In this document: positions 16,779-24,544 of the stretch, piece after piece
How positions within the stretch are numbered: position 1 is the stretch's first letter
Layout: every line of letters starts with the position of its first letter
NCBI GenBank assembly: GCA_002726335.1
Contig: PBSR01000186.1
Location: 1-48,844 of the forward strand
Direction: 5' to 3'
DNA length: 48,844 bases
From: Gemmatimonadaceae bacterium
GTDB taxonomy: Bacteria; Latescibacterota; UBA2968; UBA8231
Translations under genes and position numbers: made by a program
Notes under the pieces: generated by a model
Told to the model about the DNA's origin: nothing
The model's database searches: none
Seen by the model: only the letters and a program-made list of their open reading frames with translations

Positions 16779-17255
16779 CTACTCCGATGGTGCGCCGGCT
16801 GTGACCCAGTCGACGATCAGCTGAATCTCGGCGGAACTCAGTGGCGCGTCGCCGATAGGCATCTGACTGTTGGCGCCGGCGCCGCGCACTTTCTGAATCA
16901 GGTACGACCCGTCAGGGTTGTTCGGATCGATACGCTTGAGACCCGGACGCTGGTTGCTGGCCACGTCGATGATGGCCGCCGCGATGCTGCTGCTCGCCAG
17001 GGACATGCCTGCAGCGGGAGAGGATCCGGTGTGACACCCGGCCTTGGCACACTTCGGCGTGAAGATCTCGGCGCTCAACTGCGTGAGCGAAACCGTCACC
17101 GCGGTGGAATCACCGTCGTCGACGATCCCATCGGAGTCGCCCTCGTCGAGGGGTGTGCCATCCGGGCCGAGGGTGGAACCATCCCCGCCGCAGCCCAGCA
17201 TGGCAGCGGTGAGCACGACCATGCCGGCGGCAACCAGGCGTGGAATCTTCGTCAT
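16779..17255 (-). CDS. Lipoprotein with CX4CH haem-binding motif (cytochrome c-like)
   Basis: A 158-residue exported lipoprotein. MTKIPRLVAAGMVVLTAAMLGC is a signal peptide ending in a lipobox, with Cys22 the likely lipidated residue; an acidic linker follows (about 28-52). A small cytochrome-like domain then has CAKAGCH at 69-75, a CX4CH variant of the usual CXXCH haem site, and a possible Met ligand in QMPIGD. This kind of domain (FTPKC...GCHTGSSPAAGMSL) is common in Planctomycetes-type genomes. The ATG overlaps the PhyH stop (ATGA). It may shuttle electrons for a periplasmic oxidation, or it may only be a structural haem protein. Confidence 0.82.
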   Translation of the reverse strand: MTKIPRLVAAGMVVLTAAMLGCGGDGSTLGPDGTPLDEGDSDGIVDDGDSTAVTVSLTQLSAEIFTPKCAKAGCHTGSSPAAGMSLASSSIAAAIIDVASNQRPGLKRIDPNNPDGSYLIQKVRGAGANSQMPIGDAPLSSAEIQLIVDWVTAGAPSE

Positions 17256-18241
17256 GCGTCCTCCCTCAAGCTGGCAGACGCCTCCCCTATTGGCACCCAG
17301 CCTCGCTTCGGGCCGGGGGGACGGGTGTCCCGTTGCTCGAAGCGCTGGCGGATCTCGTGGAAGGCAGGCCACGAATCCACCACCCGCTCCGGATGCTCCA
17401 GGCTCTGCAGAACGAAGTCCGCCTCCGGCGGGTAGCAGGCAATCTCGTGCAGCGGCCGTTCCGGGTCATAGTCAGAAGGCAGTTCGCCGACGTTGTTCGG
17501 CACAGAGGCCGACTGGTAGCGCACATCCACCGCCCAGCGGATGATGTCCTCGGTGTGGTACGTCGACTTGTGCGGTGCCAGATTGGTCATGAACAGCACG
17601 CCGCCGGCCGGCACCGGCACGGTGACGGGCGTGTTGGCGGGCAGTTCGTCGTCAGGGATCACCAGGAACCCTCCAGGGCCCTTCGTGCAGTGGCGGACGA
17701 TGCCGTCACGATGCGCCCTGGGTACGACCTGCAGGCAGCCGTTTTCAGGATAGGTATCGACGAGAGGGATCCAGCAGGTGACGATGAGGTCGCCGTCACA
17801 GTGGGAGCTGAAGTAACCGGAGTCCTGATGCCAGGGAACGGCACCGCGGGCATGGGACGGCATCTTCGGGCGGATACGGTACACCGACGAGCCGATGATC
17901 TCCGGACCTACGAGCGACTCGATCGTGGCCAGCAGTTTCCTGTTGGTGATGAACTCGAAGAAAGCCGGGCCGCTGTGACCCCCGCCTGCGCGTCCGACAA
18001 TAGGTCGCAGAATCTCCTCACTCTCGGCGAAGATTCGCGTCAGCCGTGTCTCGAAGGGCTCGTCCTCCCAGGTCTGGCTGATCTTGCCCGCCGCCAGCAG
18101 GCCGCGCGCAGCCTCGTCGATCACGGCGGTGATCTCGTCGCGCAGTGGCTGGAGTTCGGCCTCGGTGAACACGTCGGGTACCATCAGGTACCCCTCGTCC
18201 TCGAAGTGCTTGACCTGCTCTGCGGTGAGTCCTGTTGGCAT
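17252..18241 (-). CDS. Phytanoyl-CoA dioxygenase (PhyH) family protein
   Basis: A non-haem iron, 2-oxoglutarate-dependent oxygenase, 329 residues. The iron-binding facial triad is His138 and Asp140 (PWHQDSGYF) with His224 (NLAPHKST); Arg235 (IIRWAVDVRYQ) would bind 2-oxoglutarate. Bacterial members hydroxylate many small molecules, so the substrate is open; phytanoyl-CoA itself is not implied. The ATG at 18241 has AGGAG 9 nt upstream and is preferred over a longer frame reaching 18292. It is the first gene of a five-gene minus-strand operon (PhyH, cytochrome lipoprotein, dehydratase, lactonase, GGT-like). Confidence 0.92.
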   Translation of the reverse strand: MPTGLTAEQVKHFEDEGYLMVPDVFTEAELQPLRDEITAVIDEAARGLLAAGKISQTWEDEPFETRLTRIFAESEEILRPIVGRAGGGHSGPAFFEFITNRKLLATIESLVGPEIIGSSVYRIRPKMPSHARGAVPWHQDSGYFSSHCDGDLIVTCWIPLVDTYPENGCLQVVPRAHRDGIVRHCTKGPGGFLVIPDDELPANTPVTVPVPAGGVLFMTNLAPHKSTYHTEDIIRWAVDVRYQSASVPNNVGELPSDYDPERPLHEIACYPPEADFVLQSLEHPERVVDSWPAFHEIRQRFEQRDTRPPGPKRGWVPIGEASASLREDA

Positions 18242-18339
18242 GCTTGTATCTCCTGTGCGGCGGAGTATATCGGGACGGTCTGTGGGGGTCAATCAGCCGC
18301 GCCCTGACGCCTCGGTGGCCGGGGGCAGAAGGAAACTCC

Positions 18340-18370
18340 TCGACAGGGGGGTACGGAATTGCGGTATAAT
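18340..18370 (+). promoter_or_regulatory. Promoter of the fucosidase operon
   Basis: A perfect TATAAT (18365-18370) lies 56 bp before the fucosidase ATG. A TCGACA at 18340-18345 is a possible -35 box with a 19-bp spacer, slightly long, which hints at a weak or activator-assisted promoter. It sits in the 185-bp gap between divergent operons. The rest of the gap shows no gene, and I find no clear minus-strand promoter for the PhyH gene in it. Confidence 0.55.
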
Positions 18371-18426
18371 ATGCCACGCTAGCTGTTGCCGCTCCGCGAA
18401 CTGGCTCCAAGCCGAAAGGAACCACC

Positions 18427-19662
18427 ATGACCCTCCCCGTCCCTGAGCCTCGTGTCGCCCGCTTCGAGAGGCTCGGCTACGGCATGTTCATCCACTGGGG
18501 GCTGTACGCCCAGATGGGGCAGGGAGAATGGGTCCAGCACCTGCGCCAGATTCCCATGGACGAATACGCCCGGCTGAAAGACCGCTTCACCGCCGAACAG
18601 TTCGACGGCCGTGCCATCGCCCGCACCGCTCGTGAGTCGGGAATGAAGTACATCACTCTGACGAGTCGTCATCACGACGGGTTCTCACTGTATGATACGC
18701 GCGGCCTCAGTGATCACGATGCCCCGCACAGCCCCGCCGGACGCGACCTGGTAGCCGAGTTGATCGATGGCTGCCGGGCCGAGGACATCATCCCCTTCTT
18801 CTACCACACGACGCTGGACTGGTACCAGCCCAGCTTCGAGAACGACTTCGACGCCTACCTCGACTACCTGCATCGGTCGGTGGAAGTCCTCTGCACCCAG
18901 TACGGCGAGATCGGTGGTCTCTGGTTCGACGGCAACTGGAGCAAACCCGACGCCGACTGGCAGGAGGACCGGCTCTACGGCATGATCCGCCAGCATCAGC
19001 CGGAAGCCATGATCATCAACAACACGGGCCTGGGAGCGAAAGGTCATGTGGGGCATCCCGAGATCGACTCGGTCACCTTCGAACAGGGCCGCCCGACGCC
19101 GATGGATCGTGACGGCATGGACAAGTACGTCACGGCGGAGATGTGCCAGACCTTCAACCGCCACTGGGGGATCGGTGCCGAGGACTTCAACTACATGTCG
19201 CCGCGGCAGATCATCGAGAATCTGTGTGCCTGCCGGAAGGTGGGCGCCAATTACCTGCTGAACGTGGGACCCACCGCGGCGGGACGTATACCCGACTACG
19301 AATCAGCCGCCCTGCGTCGCGTCGGCGAATGGATCACGGGTCAGGAAGACGTCATCTACGGTGGTCGACCTTCATCGGTGCAGGGTACCGGCAACGACTT
19401 CGCCCTCGAAACGGAAGGCCGTCTCTTCCTCTTCATTCACGATCTGTCCGTCGGTGGAGATGCTCATGTCACCACCGGTGGCGGCGGCGCTGGACCGCGC
19501 GGTTTCACCGACGTCGATCGCCACGTAACGTCAGTGCGCTGGCTCGACAACGGGGAGGAACTTGCACACACCCACGACGCCGGATCTGGCCTTCTCTGCA
19601 TCGATGCCACCGGGTATCCCTATGGCGTCGATCGCGTCGTACGCGTGGCTGAGGTCGGTTGA
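18427..19662 (+). CDS. Alpha-L-fucosidase, glycoside hydrolase family 29
   Basis: GH29 retaining exo-fucosidase, 411 residues, releasing L-fucose from glycan ends. Family motifs are GYGMFIHWGLYA (18-29), TSRHHDGFSLYD (79-90) and EIGGLWFDGNW (161-171), with Asp168 as the catalytic nucleophile; NYLLNVGPTAAGRIP closes the barrel. No signal peptide is seen, so it probably acts in the cytoplasm on imported oligosaccharides. The ATG has AAAGGA 8 nt upstream. It is the first of three plus-strand genes; the next starts inside its stop codon (TTGA overlap). Context points to fucose-containing glycans. Confidence 0.92.
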   Translation: MTLPVPEPRVARFERLGYGMFIHWGLYAQMGQGEWVQHLRQIPMDEYARLKDRFTAEQFDGRAIARTARESGMKYITLTSRHHDGFSLYDTRGLSDHDAPHSPAGRDLVAELIDGCRAEDIIPFFYHTTLDWYQPSFENDFDAYLDYLHRSVEVLCTQYGEIGGLWFDGNWSKPDADWQEDRLYGMIRQHQPEAMIINNTGLGAKGHVGHPEIDSVTFEQGRPTPMDRDGMDKYVTAEMCQTFNRHWGIGAEDFNYMSPRQIIENLCACRKVGANYLLNVGPTAAGRIPDYESAALRRVGEWITGQEDVIYGGRPSSVQGTGNDFALETEGRLFLFIHDLSVGGDAHVTTGGGGAGPRGFTDVDRHVTSVRWLDNGEELAHTHDAGSGLLCIDATGYPYGVDRVVRVAEVG

Positions 19663-20261
19663 AGTCCATCCCCCTCGATGAGGGCCTGAGACATCGGCTG
19701 GACGCCCTGTGCGATGAGGGTTGGGAGCTGTGGTCCCGCTTTGACATGGAGGTGCGCCAGGAGACCTGGCACCCCTTTGTCGCCGCCGACTACGGTGTTG
19801 TGCAACAGGTACTGATCGACCTTCGTGGCCCCGGTCTGCGGTTTCTGGAGCTCGGATCGGCAACGGGTGTGATCACCATCATGGCCGACTTGCTGGGCTA
19901 CGAAGCCTACGGTATCGAACTCGATGCCGACCTTGTCCATATCGCCGGGGACCTGGCCGAACGATCCGGGTCCGCAGCGCGGTTTGCTACTGGCAGCTTC
20001 CTGCCTACCGGGTACCGTCCTGCCAAGGGCGACGACCCGCGCCTGGGTACGATCGGCGAGGCGACATCGGCCTATCCGACGATCGGCCACGCCCTGGACG
20101 AGTTCGACATCGTCTTCGGCTTCCCGTGGGACGGCGAAGAGCGCACGATGCATCAGCTGATGCGCGCCTGGGGTTCGCAGGAGGCCCTTCTGCTGCTGCA
20201 CAGCGTGGCCCGTGGCGTCGAGATCTTTCGCGGCGGAAACCTGATCCAGCCTTCGTCTTAG
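19659..20261 (+). CDS. Class I SAM-dependent methyltransferase
   Basis: A 200-residue protein with a Rossmann-type SAM-binding motif I, RFLELGSATGVITIMADLLG (61-80), and an acidic motif II residue at YGIELDADL. There is no DPPY or NPPF motif, so a nucleic acid base is not suggested; the substrate may be a small molecule or a sugar. The motif 4 region is DIVFGFPWDGEERTMHQL. The TTG start overlaps the fucosidase stop, so the two are translationally coupled. An unknown gene follows after 11 nt. A role in modifying or removing methylated fucose derivatives is possible but speculative. Confidence 0.78.
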   Translation: MKSIPLDEGLRHRLDALCDEGWELWSRFDMEVRQETWHPFVAADYGVVQQVLIDLRGPGLRFLELGSATGVITIMADLLGYEAYGIELDADLVHIAGDLAERSGSAARFATGSFLPTGYRPAKGDDPRLGTIGEATSAYPTIGHALDEFDIVFGFPWDGEERTMHQLMRAWGSQEALLLLHSVARGVEIFRGGNLIQPSS

Positions 20262-20272
20262 GACCACCTGAT

Positions 20273-21472
20273 ATGCCATCGCCTGCACGCCCGCGTCTGG
20301 CCGCCCTGGTCTCCATCTACCGCAAACACGCCCATGCCCAGCATATCGTCGATCGTTTCCTCGACGGATACGGTTGGAACGGCCGTCATCACCGACCGGA
20401 AGTGGATGTGGTCTCCATGTACGTCGATCAGGTCGGCGACGACGACGTCAGCCACGAACGGGCGGCCCGTTTCCCCGGACTGACGCTGTATCCCACCATC
20501 GCCGAATGTCTCACCCTCGGCGGCGACGACCTGGCCGTGGATGGTGTGATTCTCATCGCTGAGCACGGTGACTACCCCGTCAACGACAAGGGGCAGACCC
20601 TGTGGCCGCGCTACGAATTCTTCAAACAGATGGAGGCCGTATTCCGGACCTGTGGCCGTGGGGTGCCCGTCTTCAACGACAAGCACCTGTCCTGGAGCTG
20701 GGATCAGGCGCTCGAGATGTACGAGGTGTCAAGAGAACTGGACTTCCCGCTCATGGCCGGGTCCAGTCTGCCGGTCACCTGGCGGGTGCCGGCCGTCGAG
20801 ATCCCCCTCGGGGCGCAGGTGGAAGAAGCCATGTGTCTGGGCGTCAGCTGGATCGACGGCGGCGATTTCCACGCCTACGAGGCGGTACAGTCCATGGTCG
20901 AGACGCGGCAGGGCGGCGAGACCGGCGTCCGGTGGATTCAGGGGTTTCGCGGTGATGCCTTCTGGCAGGCTCACGCCGAAGGGCTGTGGTCCATCGAACT
21001 GTTCGAGGCCTGTCTGAGCCGCAGCCACATCCTGAAGTCCTCCCGCCCCGGGTTCAACCACGTGTTCCCCTCCCTCGACGAGATGAAAGCCCTCGTGCCG
21101 GATCCGTGGGCCTATGTCTACGAACACCTCGACGGTCTGCGCTGCTCCGTCATCGCCCTCAACGGACTGGTGGGTGATTTCAACTTCGCCGCCCAGCTGG
21201 CCGGTCGGGACCGTCCCCTGTCGACGAACCTGTACCTGCCCATGCCCTCCCCACCGGGAACGCTGGCCAGCTTTTTCACCCCGCTGAGTCATCACATGGA
21301 GCAGATGTTCCGTACCGGTGCACCCTCCTACCCCATCGAACGGACCTTGCTGACCACGGGCCTCACCGAAGCCGGGGTCGACAGCCTGCACCGGGACGGC
21401 GCCCGCATCGATACGCCGCATCTCGACATCGCCTACCAGCCTGCCGACGACTCGACCTACTGGCGCACGTAA
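20273..21472 (+). CDS. Conserved hypothetical protein, function unknown
   Basis: A 399-residue soluble protein starting MPSPARPRLAALVSIYRKH. I do not recognise a named domain. Visible conserved-looking runs are HAQHIVDRFLDGYGWNGRHH (24-43), LIAEHGDYPVNDKGQTLWPRYEFF, VFNDKHLSWSW and GGETGVRWIQGFRGDAFWQA. These are dense in His, Asp, Trp and Tyr and suggest a carbohydrate- or metal-related enzyme. Similar proteins occur, from memory, in Planctomycetes-like genomes. The ATG at 20273 has AGGA about 10 nt upstream; a longer frame reaching 20126 is antisense-like and overlaps the methyltransferase. It ends by overlapping the 3' end of rlmG by 16 bp on the opposite strand. Confidence 0.8.
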   Translation: MPSPARPRLAALVSIYRKHAHAQHIVDRFLDGYGWNGRHHRPEVDVVSMYVDQVGDDDVSHERAARFPGLTLYPTIAECLTLGGDDLAVDGVILIAEHGDYPVNDKGQTLWPRYEFFKQMEAVFRTCGRGVPVFNDKHLSWSWDQALEMYEVSRELDFPLMAGSSLPVTWRVPAVEIPLGAQVEEAMCLGVSWIDGGDFHAYEAVQSMVETRQGGETGVRWIQGFRGDAFWQAHAEGLWSIELFEACLSRSHILKSSRPGFNHVFPSLDEMKALVPDPWAYVYEHLDGLRCSVIALNGLVGDFNFAAQLAGRDRPLSTNLYLPMPSPPGTLASFFTPLSHHMEQMFRTGAPSYPIERTLLTTGLTEAGVDSLHRDGARIDTPHLDIAYQPADDSTYWRT

Positions 21473-22605
21473 CTTCGCAGCACGACGAACCGGGGATCGC
21501 TGTCCACCACGTCACAGTTCCCGAAGATCCGCCGCAGCTTGCTGTGGTAGGCCAGGTGGCGATTGCCGACGACGAGCATCGCCCCACCCGACCGCAACAC
21601 CTTGCGCGCGCCGCTGAACATGCGCCAGGCCACGGCATCTCCCATCACGCTCTGCTGATGGAACGGCGGGTTGCACAGGATCAGGTCAGCGCTGCGGTGG
21701 TCGACGGATTCCAGGCAGTCTCCCGCGAGGAACGCTGCGTCTCTCCCGCCGAACAGTTCCTGCCAGTTGCACCGCGCCGAATCGACGGCCATGTACGACT
21801 CGTCGACGAAGGTGAGTCGTGCGTCGGGATTGCGGTGCGCCGCCACGAGACCGACCACACCATTGCCACAGCCCAGATCGACGATGTCCCGTGCCTCGAT
21901 TGCTTCGGGGACGTGGGCCAGCAGGTGTCTTGTGCCCGCGTCCAGGTGTTCACGGCAGAACACGCCGGCGTGGTTTGTCAGTGACCATTCCTGCTCATCG
22001 AGTTGATACGTCGTCGGGTAGGGACTGGCCCCCGGATTGAGATCCCTGTCGAACTGGCACATCACGAGGCGGGCCTTGCGCCGGGCCAGCGTCGTCGACG
22101 TCGACCCGAGAATGTCCTCGAACAGCCGCAACGTCGAGGTGTGGATCGCCCGCACCATACCCGCGCCGACGATGCGACCCCCCGGTTGCAGATTGTGCCG
22201 GATCCTGTGCAGCTGATCCTCGAGCAGGGCCAGGCTCCTCGGGATCTTCACGAGCACCACCCCTGCCCTCGCCGGCGGGTCCTCGAGGCTGGTGAGCAGT
22301 CTGGGCGGCCGGACAGTCGGGCCCGGGTCATTGTCGTCGAGATTGGCCTGCGTCCCGGCGTGAGCGAGCCAGGAATCCGATGACATGGACACCTGCTGCC
22401 GGGCCGCCATGGCCACCGTCAACGCCCCGAAACCATCGTTGAGTATCCAGGTTTCGGCTCCCTCTTCAGTAGGCTCATCGTGCAGATGATGGAGCAGGTA
22501 GTCGTCGGCGGCGTCCCAGGCGCGCAGCTGCTCGCGATCCCTCCGCGGGAACCGGCGCAGCTCAAACCGTCCCTGGGGAACTTCGAGCACAACCTCCGGG
22601 GGCAC
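21457..22605 (-). CDS. rlmG: 23S rRNA guanine-N2 methyltransferase RlmG-like
   Basis: A 382-residue two-domain rRNA methyltransferase of the RlmG/RsmC group. The degenerate N-terminal domain (up to about 200) ends in a linker, and the C-terminal catalytic domain has motif I DLGCGNGVVGL (243-253) and the base-flipping motif NPPFHQ (312-317), which with FHQ is typical of RlmG (m2G1835) and RsmC (m2G1207). Overall length favours RlmG. The start is a GTG, 6 nt after the rsmE stop, so two rRNA methyltransferase genes form one unit. Its 3' end overlaps the convergent unknown gene by 16 bp. Confidence 0.85.
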   Translation of the reverse strand: MPPEVVLEVPQGRFELRRFPRRDREQLRAWDAADDYLLHHLHDEPTEEGAETWILNDGFGALTVAMAARQQVSMSSDSWLAHAGTQANLDDNDPGPTVRPPRLLTSLEDPPARAGVVLVKIPRSLALLEDQLHRIRHNLQPGGRIVGAGMVRAIHTSTLRLFEDILGSTSTTLARRKARLVMCQFDRDLNPGASPYPTTYQLDEQEWSLTNHAGVFCREHLDAGTRHLLAHVPEAIEARDIVDLGCGNGVVGLVAAHRNPDARLTFVDESYMAVDSARCNWQELFGGRDAAFLAGDCLESVDHRSADLILCNPPFHQQSVMGDAVAWRMFSGARKVLRSGGAMLVVGNRHLAYHSKLRRIFGNCDVVDSDPRFVVLRSYVRQ

Positions 22606-22611
22606 CTGGAC

Positions 22612-23364
22612 CTACGTGTCCTGTCTCGTGTCCGGCGTGGATCCCGCATCCCAGGCACCCGACACTGACTTGATCACCGCCAGGGCGCCGATCACCGCCG
22701 TTTCGGTGCGCAGCACGCGGGGGCCCATGCCGGCCAGCTGGTACCCTTCGGAGCGCAGCAGATCCCGTTCGGCCGGGGCCCAACCCCGTTCCGACCCGGC
22801 TGCCAGCACCATCGACCCCTGATGACCCGGCACGACCTGCGGCAAAGGCTTGATGCCCTCGTAGTTGTCCAGGGCGATACGGACCTGTCCCCCGGCGGCC
22901 GTGATGGCCTGGCCGAGATCCATGCCGAAATCCACGTCCGGGAGACTCGTGGCAAAGGCCTGCTCGACACCGGTCAGCACCTGGCGTTCGTATTCGCCTG
23001 AGGACCAGAGGCTGCTGTCGGCATAGGTGGGCTCACCCCGTTCGGTCCGGGGGAAGAGCATCCGCGCCACGCCGAGAGCCGCCGCCTCGCGGAGCACGCG
23101 TCGGTTGGTCTGTGGCCGGCACAGCCCGGCGATCAGGGCGATCCTCTCCGGCGCTGGCAGCTCAGTCTCCCACGTGAAGGACAGGATCAGCTCCGCGTCA
23201 GTGACCGTGTCGACCACCGCCTTGCCCCGGGGGCCGTCGATCAAGCCCACGTCGAAACTCTCTCCCGGCTTGCGTCGCAGTACATCGAGAATGTGGCGCG
23301 CCCTGGGATCCTCCCGCAGCAACGGCCGGGATATCTCCTGCGCCTGGAACAGGATGATGTTCAC
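22612..23364 (-). CDS. rsmE: 16S rRNA m3U1498 methyltransferase
   Basis: A 250-residue SPOUT-class RNA methyltransferase. The N-terminal PUA-like part (IILFQAQEISRPLLREDPRARHIL) leads to the knotted SAM-binding C-terminus, with VLAAGSERGWAPAERDLL and MGPRVLRTETAVIGALAV, the family hallmark GPRvLRtETA. RsmE methylates U1498 in the 30S decoding centre. The GTG at 23364 lacks a good ribosome site, but it overlaps the stop of a 15-codon leader frame as GTGA, so initiation may be coupled. Members of this branch often start M-N-(L/I)-I-L-F, which supports this start. Confidence 0.9.
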   Translation of the reverse strand: MNIILFQAQEISRPLLREDPRARHILDVLRRKPGESFDVGLIDGPRGKAVVDTVTDAELILSFTWETELPAPERIALIAGLCRPQTNRRVLREAAALGVARMLFPRTERGEPTYADSSLWSSGEYERQVLTGVEQAFATSLPDVDFGMDLGQAITAAGGQVRIALDNYEGIKPLPQVVPGHQGSMVLAAGSERGWAPAERDLLRSEGYQLAGMGPRVLRTETAVIGALAVIKSVSGAWDAGSTPDTRQDT

Positions 23365-23408
23365 CGCGGGACGAGCCGGGCGACGGGGATGACGTCCTTC
23401 ATTATCAT
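23361..23408 (-). CDS. Possible 15-codon leader peptide before rsmE
   Basis: ATG at 23408 opens the short frame MIMKDVIPVARLVPR, with GAGGA 6 nt upstream, and ends in a TGA that overlaps the rsmE GTG (GTGA). The good ribosome site here and its absence at rsmE suggest ribosomes load on the leader and restart. The sequence resembles no known attenuator, and the peptide itself may have no role. Confidence 0.35.
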   Translation of the reverse strand: MIMKDVIPVARLVPR

Positions 23409-23434
23409 TACGGTCCTCACGGAGACTTGAAACA

Positions 23435-24544
23435 ATGAAACAGCTCTTCACTGACATTGTCGCCCAGGCCGACATCGGCGTCGACGGCGCCCGCGACTGG
23501 GACATGCACGTCCACGAAGAAGCCTTCTACAAACGCGTCGTCACCGGCGGCTCCCTGGCGCTCGGCGAGTCCTTCATGGACGGCTGGTGGACCTGCAAGG
23601 CTCTCGACCAGTTCTGCGACCGCATGTTCCGCGGACGACTGAACCAGCAGATCATCCCCTTTTCGGCCAAGTTCGCCATCGCCCGCTCGAAGATCTTCAA
23701 CCTGCAGTCGAAGCTGCGCGCCCGGGACGTCATCGACACACACTACCAGTTGAGCCCGGCTCTCTTCATGTCCTTCCTCGATCCGTACAACCAGTACACC
23801 TGCGGCTACTTCAAGGGCACCGAAGATCTCAATCAGGCGCAGGAAAACAAGCTCGACCTGATCTGCCGCAAGCTGCAACTGCGCGAAGGCGAGAAGGTGC
23901 TCGACATCGGCAGTGGCTGGGGTGGCTTTGCCAAGTTTGCCGCCGAACGCTACGGCTGTCATGTGACGGGCATGACGATCTCCGACAAGCAGCTGGCTTA
24001 CGCCCAGGACTACTGCGCCGGCCTGCCGGTGAGTTTCGTCAGGTCCGACTACCGTGACTTCACCGAGACCGGGTTCGACAAGGTACTCGTGTGCGGCATG
24101 ATCGAACATGTGGGCTACAAGAACTATCGCAGCCTGTTCGAGGTCGCTCACCGCAGCCTGAAGGAGGGCGGCTTGTTTCTGCTGCACACCATCGGTCGTC
24201 ACCGGTCGGGATCCAATACGGATCCATGGATGCACAAGTACATCTTTCCCAACGCCATGATGCCGGCAGCCAGGCAACTGACCACGGCTGCGGAGCGCCT
24301 TTTCTCACTCAATGACTGGCACAGCTTCGGCGCCTACTACGACCCCACGTTGATGGCCTGGCACAGGAATTTCGTCAGCAACTGGGACGACCTCGGTGAA
24401 GAGTACGACGAACGCTTCTTCCGCATGTGGACTTACTACCTGCTGATGAGTGCCGGCACGTTCCGCAGCAACAAGAAGGTGCTGTGGCAGATCGTCTTCG
24501 CCAAACGCCGGGGCGCCCTCGCCGGATACGAGAGCGTGCGATGA
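23435..24544 (+). CDS. cfa: Cyclopropane-fatty-acyl-phospholipid synthase
   Basis: A SAM-dependent enzyme that adds a methylene bridge to unsaturated membrane lipids; 369 residues, close to E. coli Cfa. SAM motif I is VLDIGSGWGGFA (155-166). Residues matching the bicarbonate site are Cys123 (YTCGYF), Glu224 (MIEHVG), His251 (LLHTIG) and Tyr302 (HSFGAYYDPTLMAW). The C-terminal Cys that is Cys354 in E. coli (CAGAFR) is Ser339 here (MSAGTFR). The ATG has GGAG 10 nt upstream. It diverges from rsmE and its stop overlaps the ATG of an enolase-family gene, an odd partner. Confidence 0.92.
   Translation: MKQLFTDIVAQADIGVDGARDWDMHVHEEAFYKRVVTGGSLALGESFMDGWWTCKALDQFCDRMFRGRLNQQIIPFSAKFAIARSKIFNLQSKLRARDVIDTHYQLSPALFMSFLDPYNQYTCGYFKGTEDLNQAQENKLDLICRKLQLREGEKVLDIGSGWGGFAKFAAERYGCHVTGMTISDKQLAYAQDYCAGLPVSFVRSDYRDFTETGFDKVLVCGMIEHVGYKNYRSLFEVAHRSLKEGGLFLLHTIGRHRSGSNTDPWMHKYIFPNAMMPAARQLTTAAERLFSLNDWHSFGAYYDPTLMAWHRNFVSNWDDLGEEYDERFFRMWTYYLLMSAGTFRSNKKVLWQIVFAKRRGALAGYESVR

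Noticed and set aside
15223..16824. A 533-codon plus-strand frame
   Set aside because: It is the antisense of the lactonase and dehydratase genes, both of which show catalytic motifs; the frame has none.
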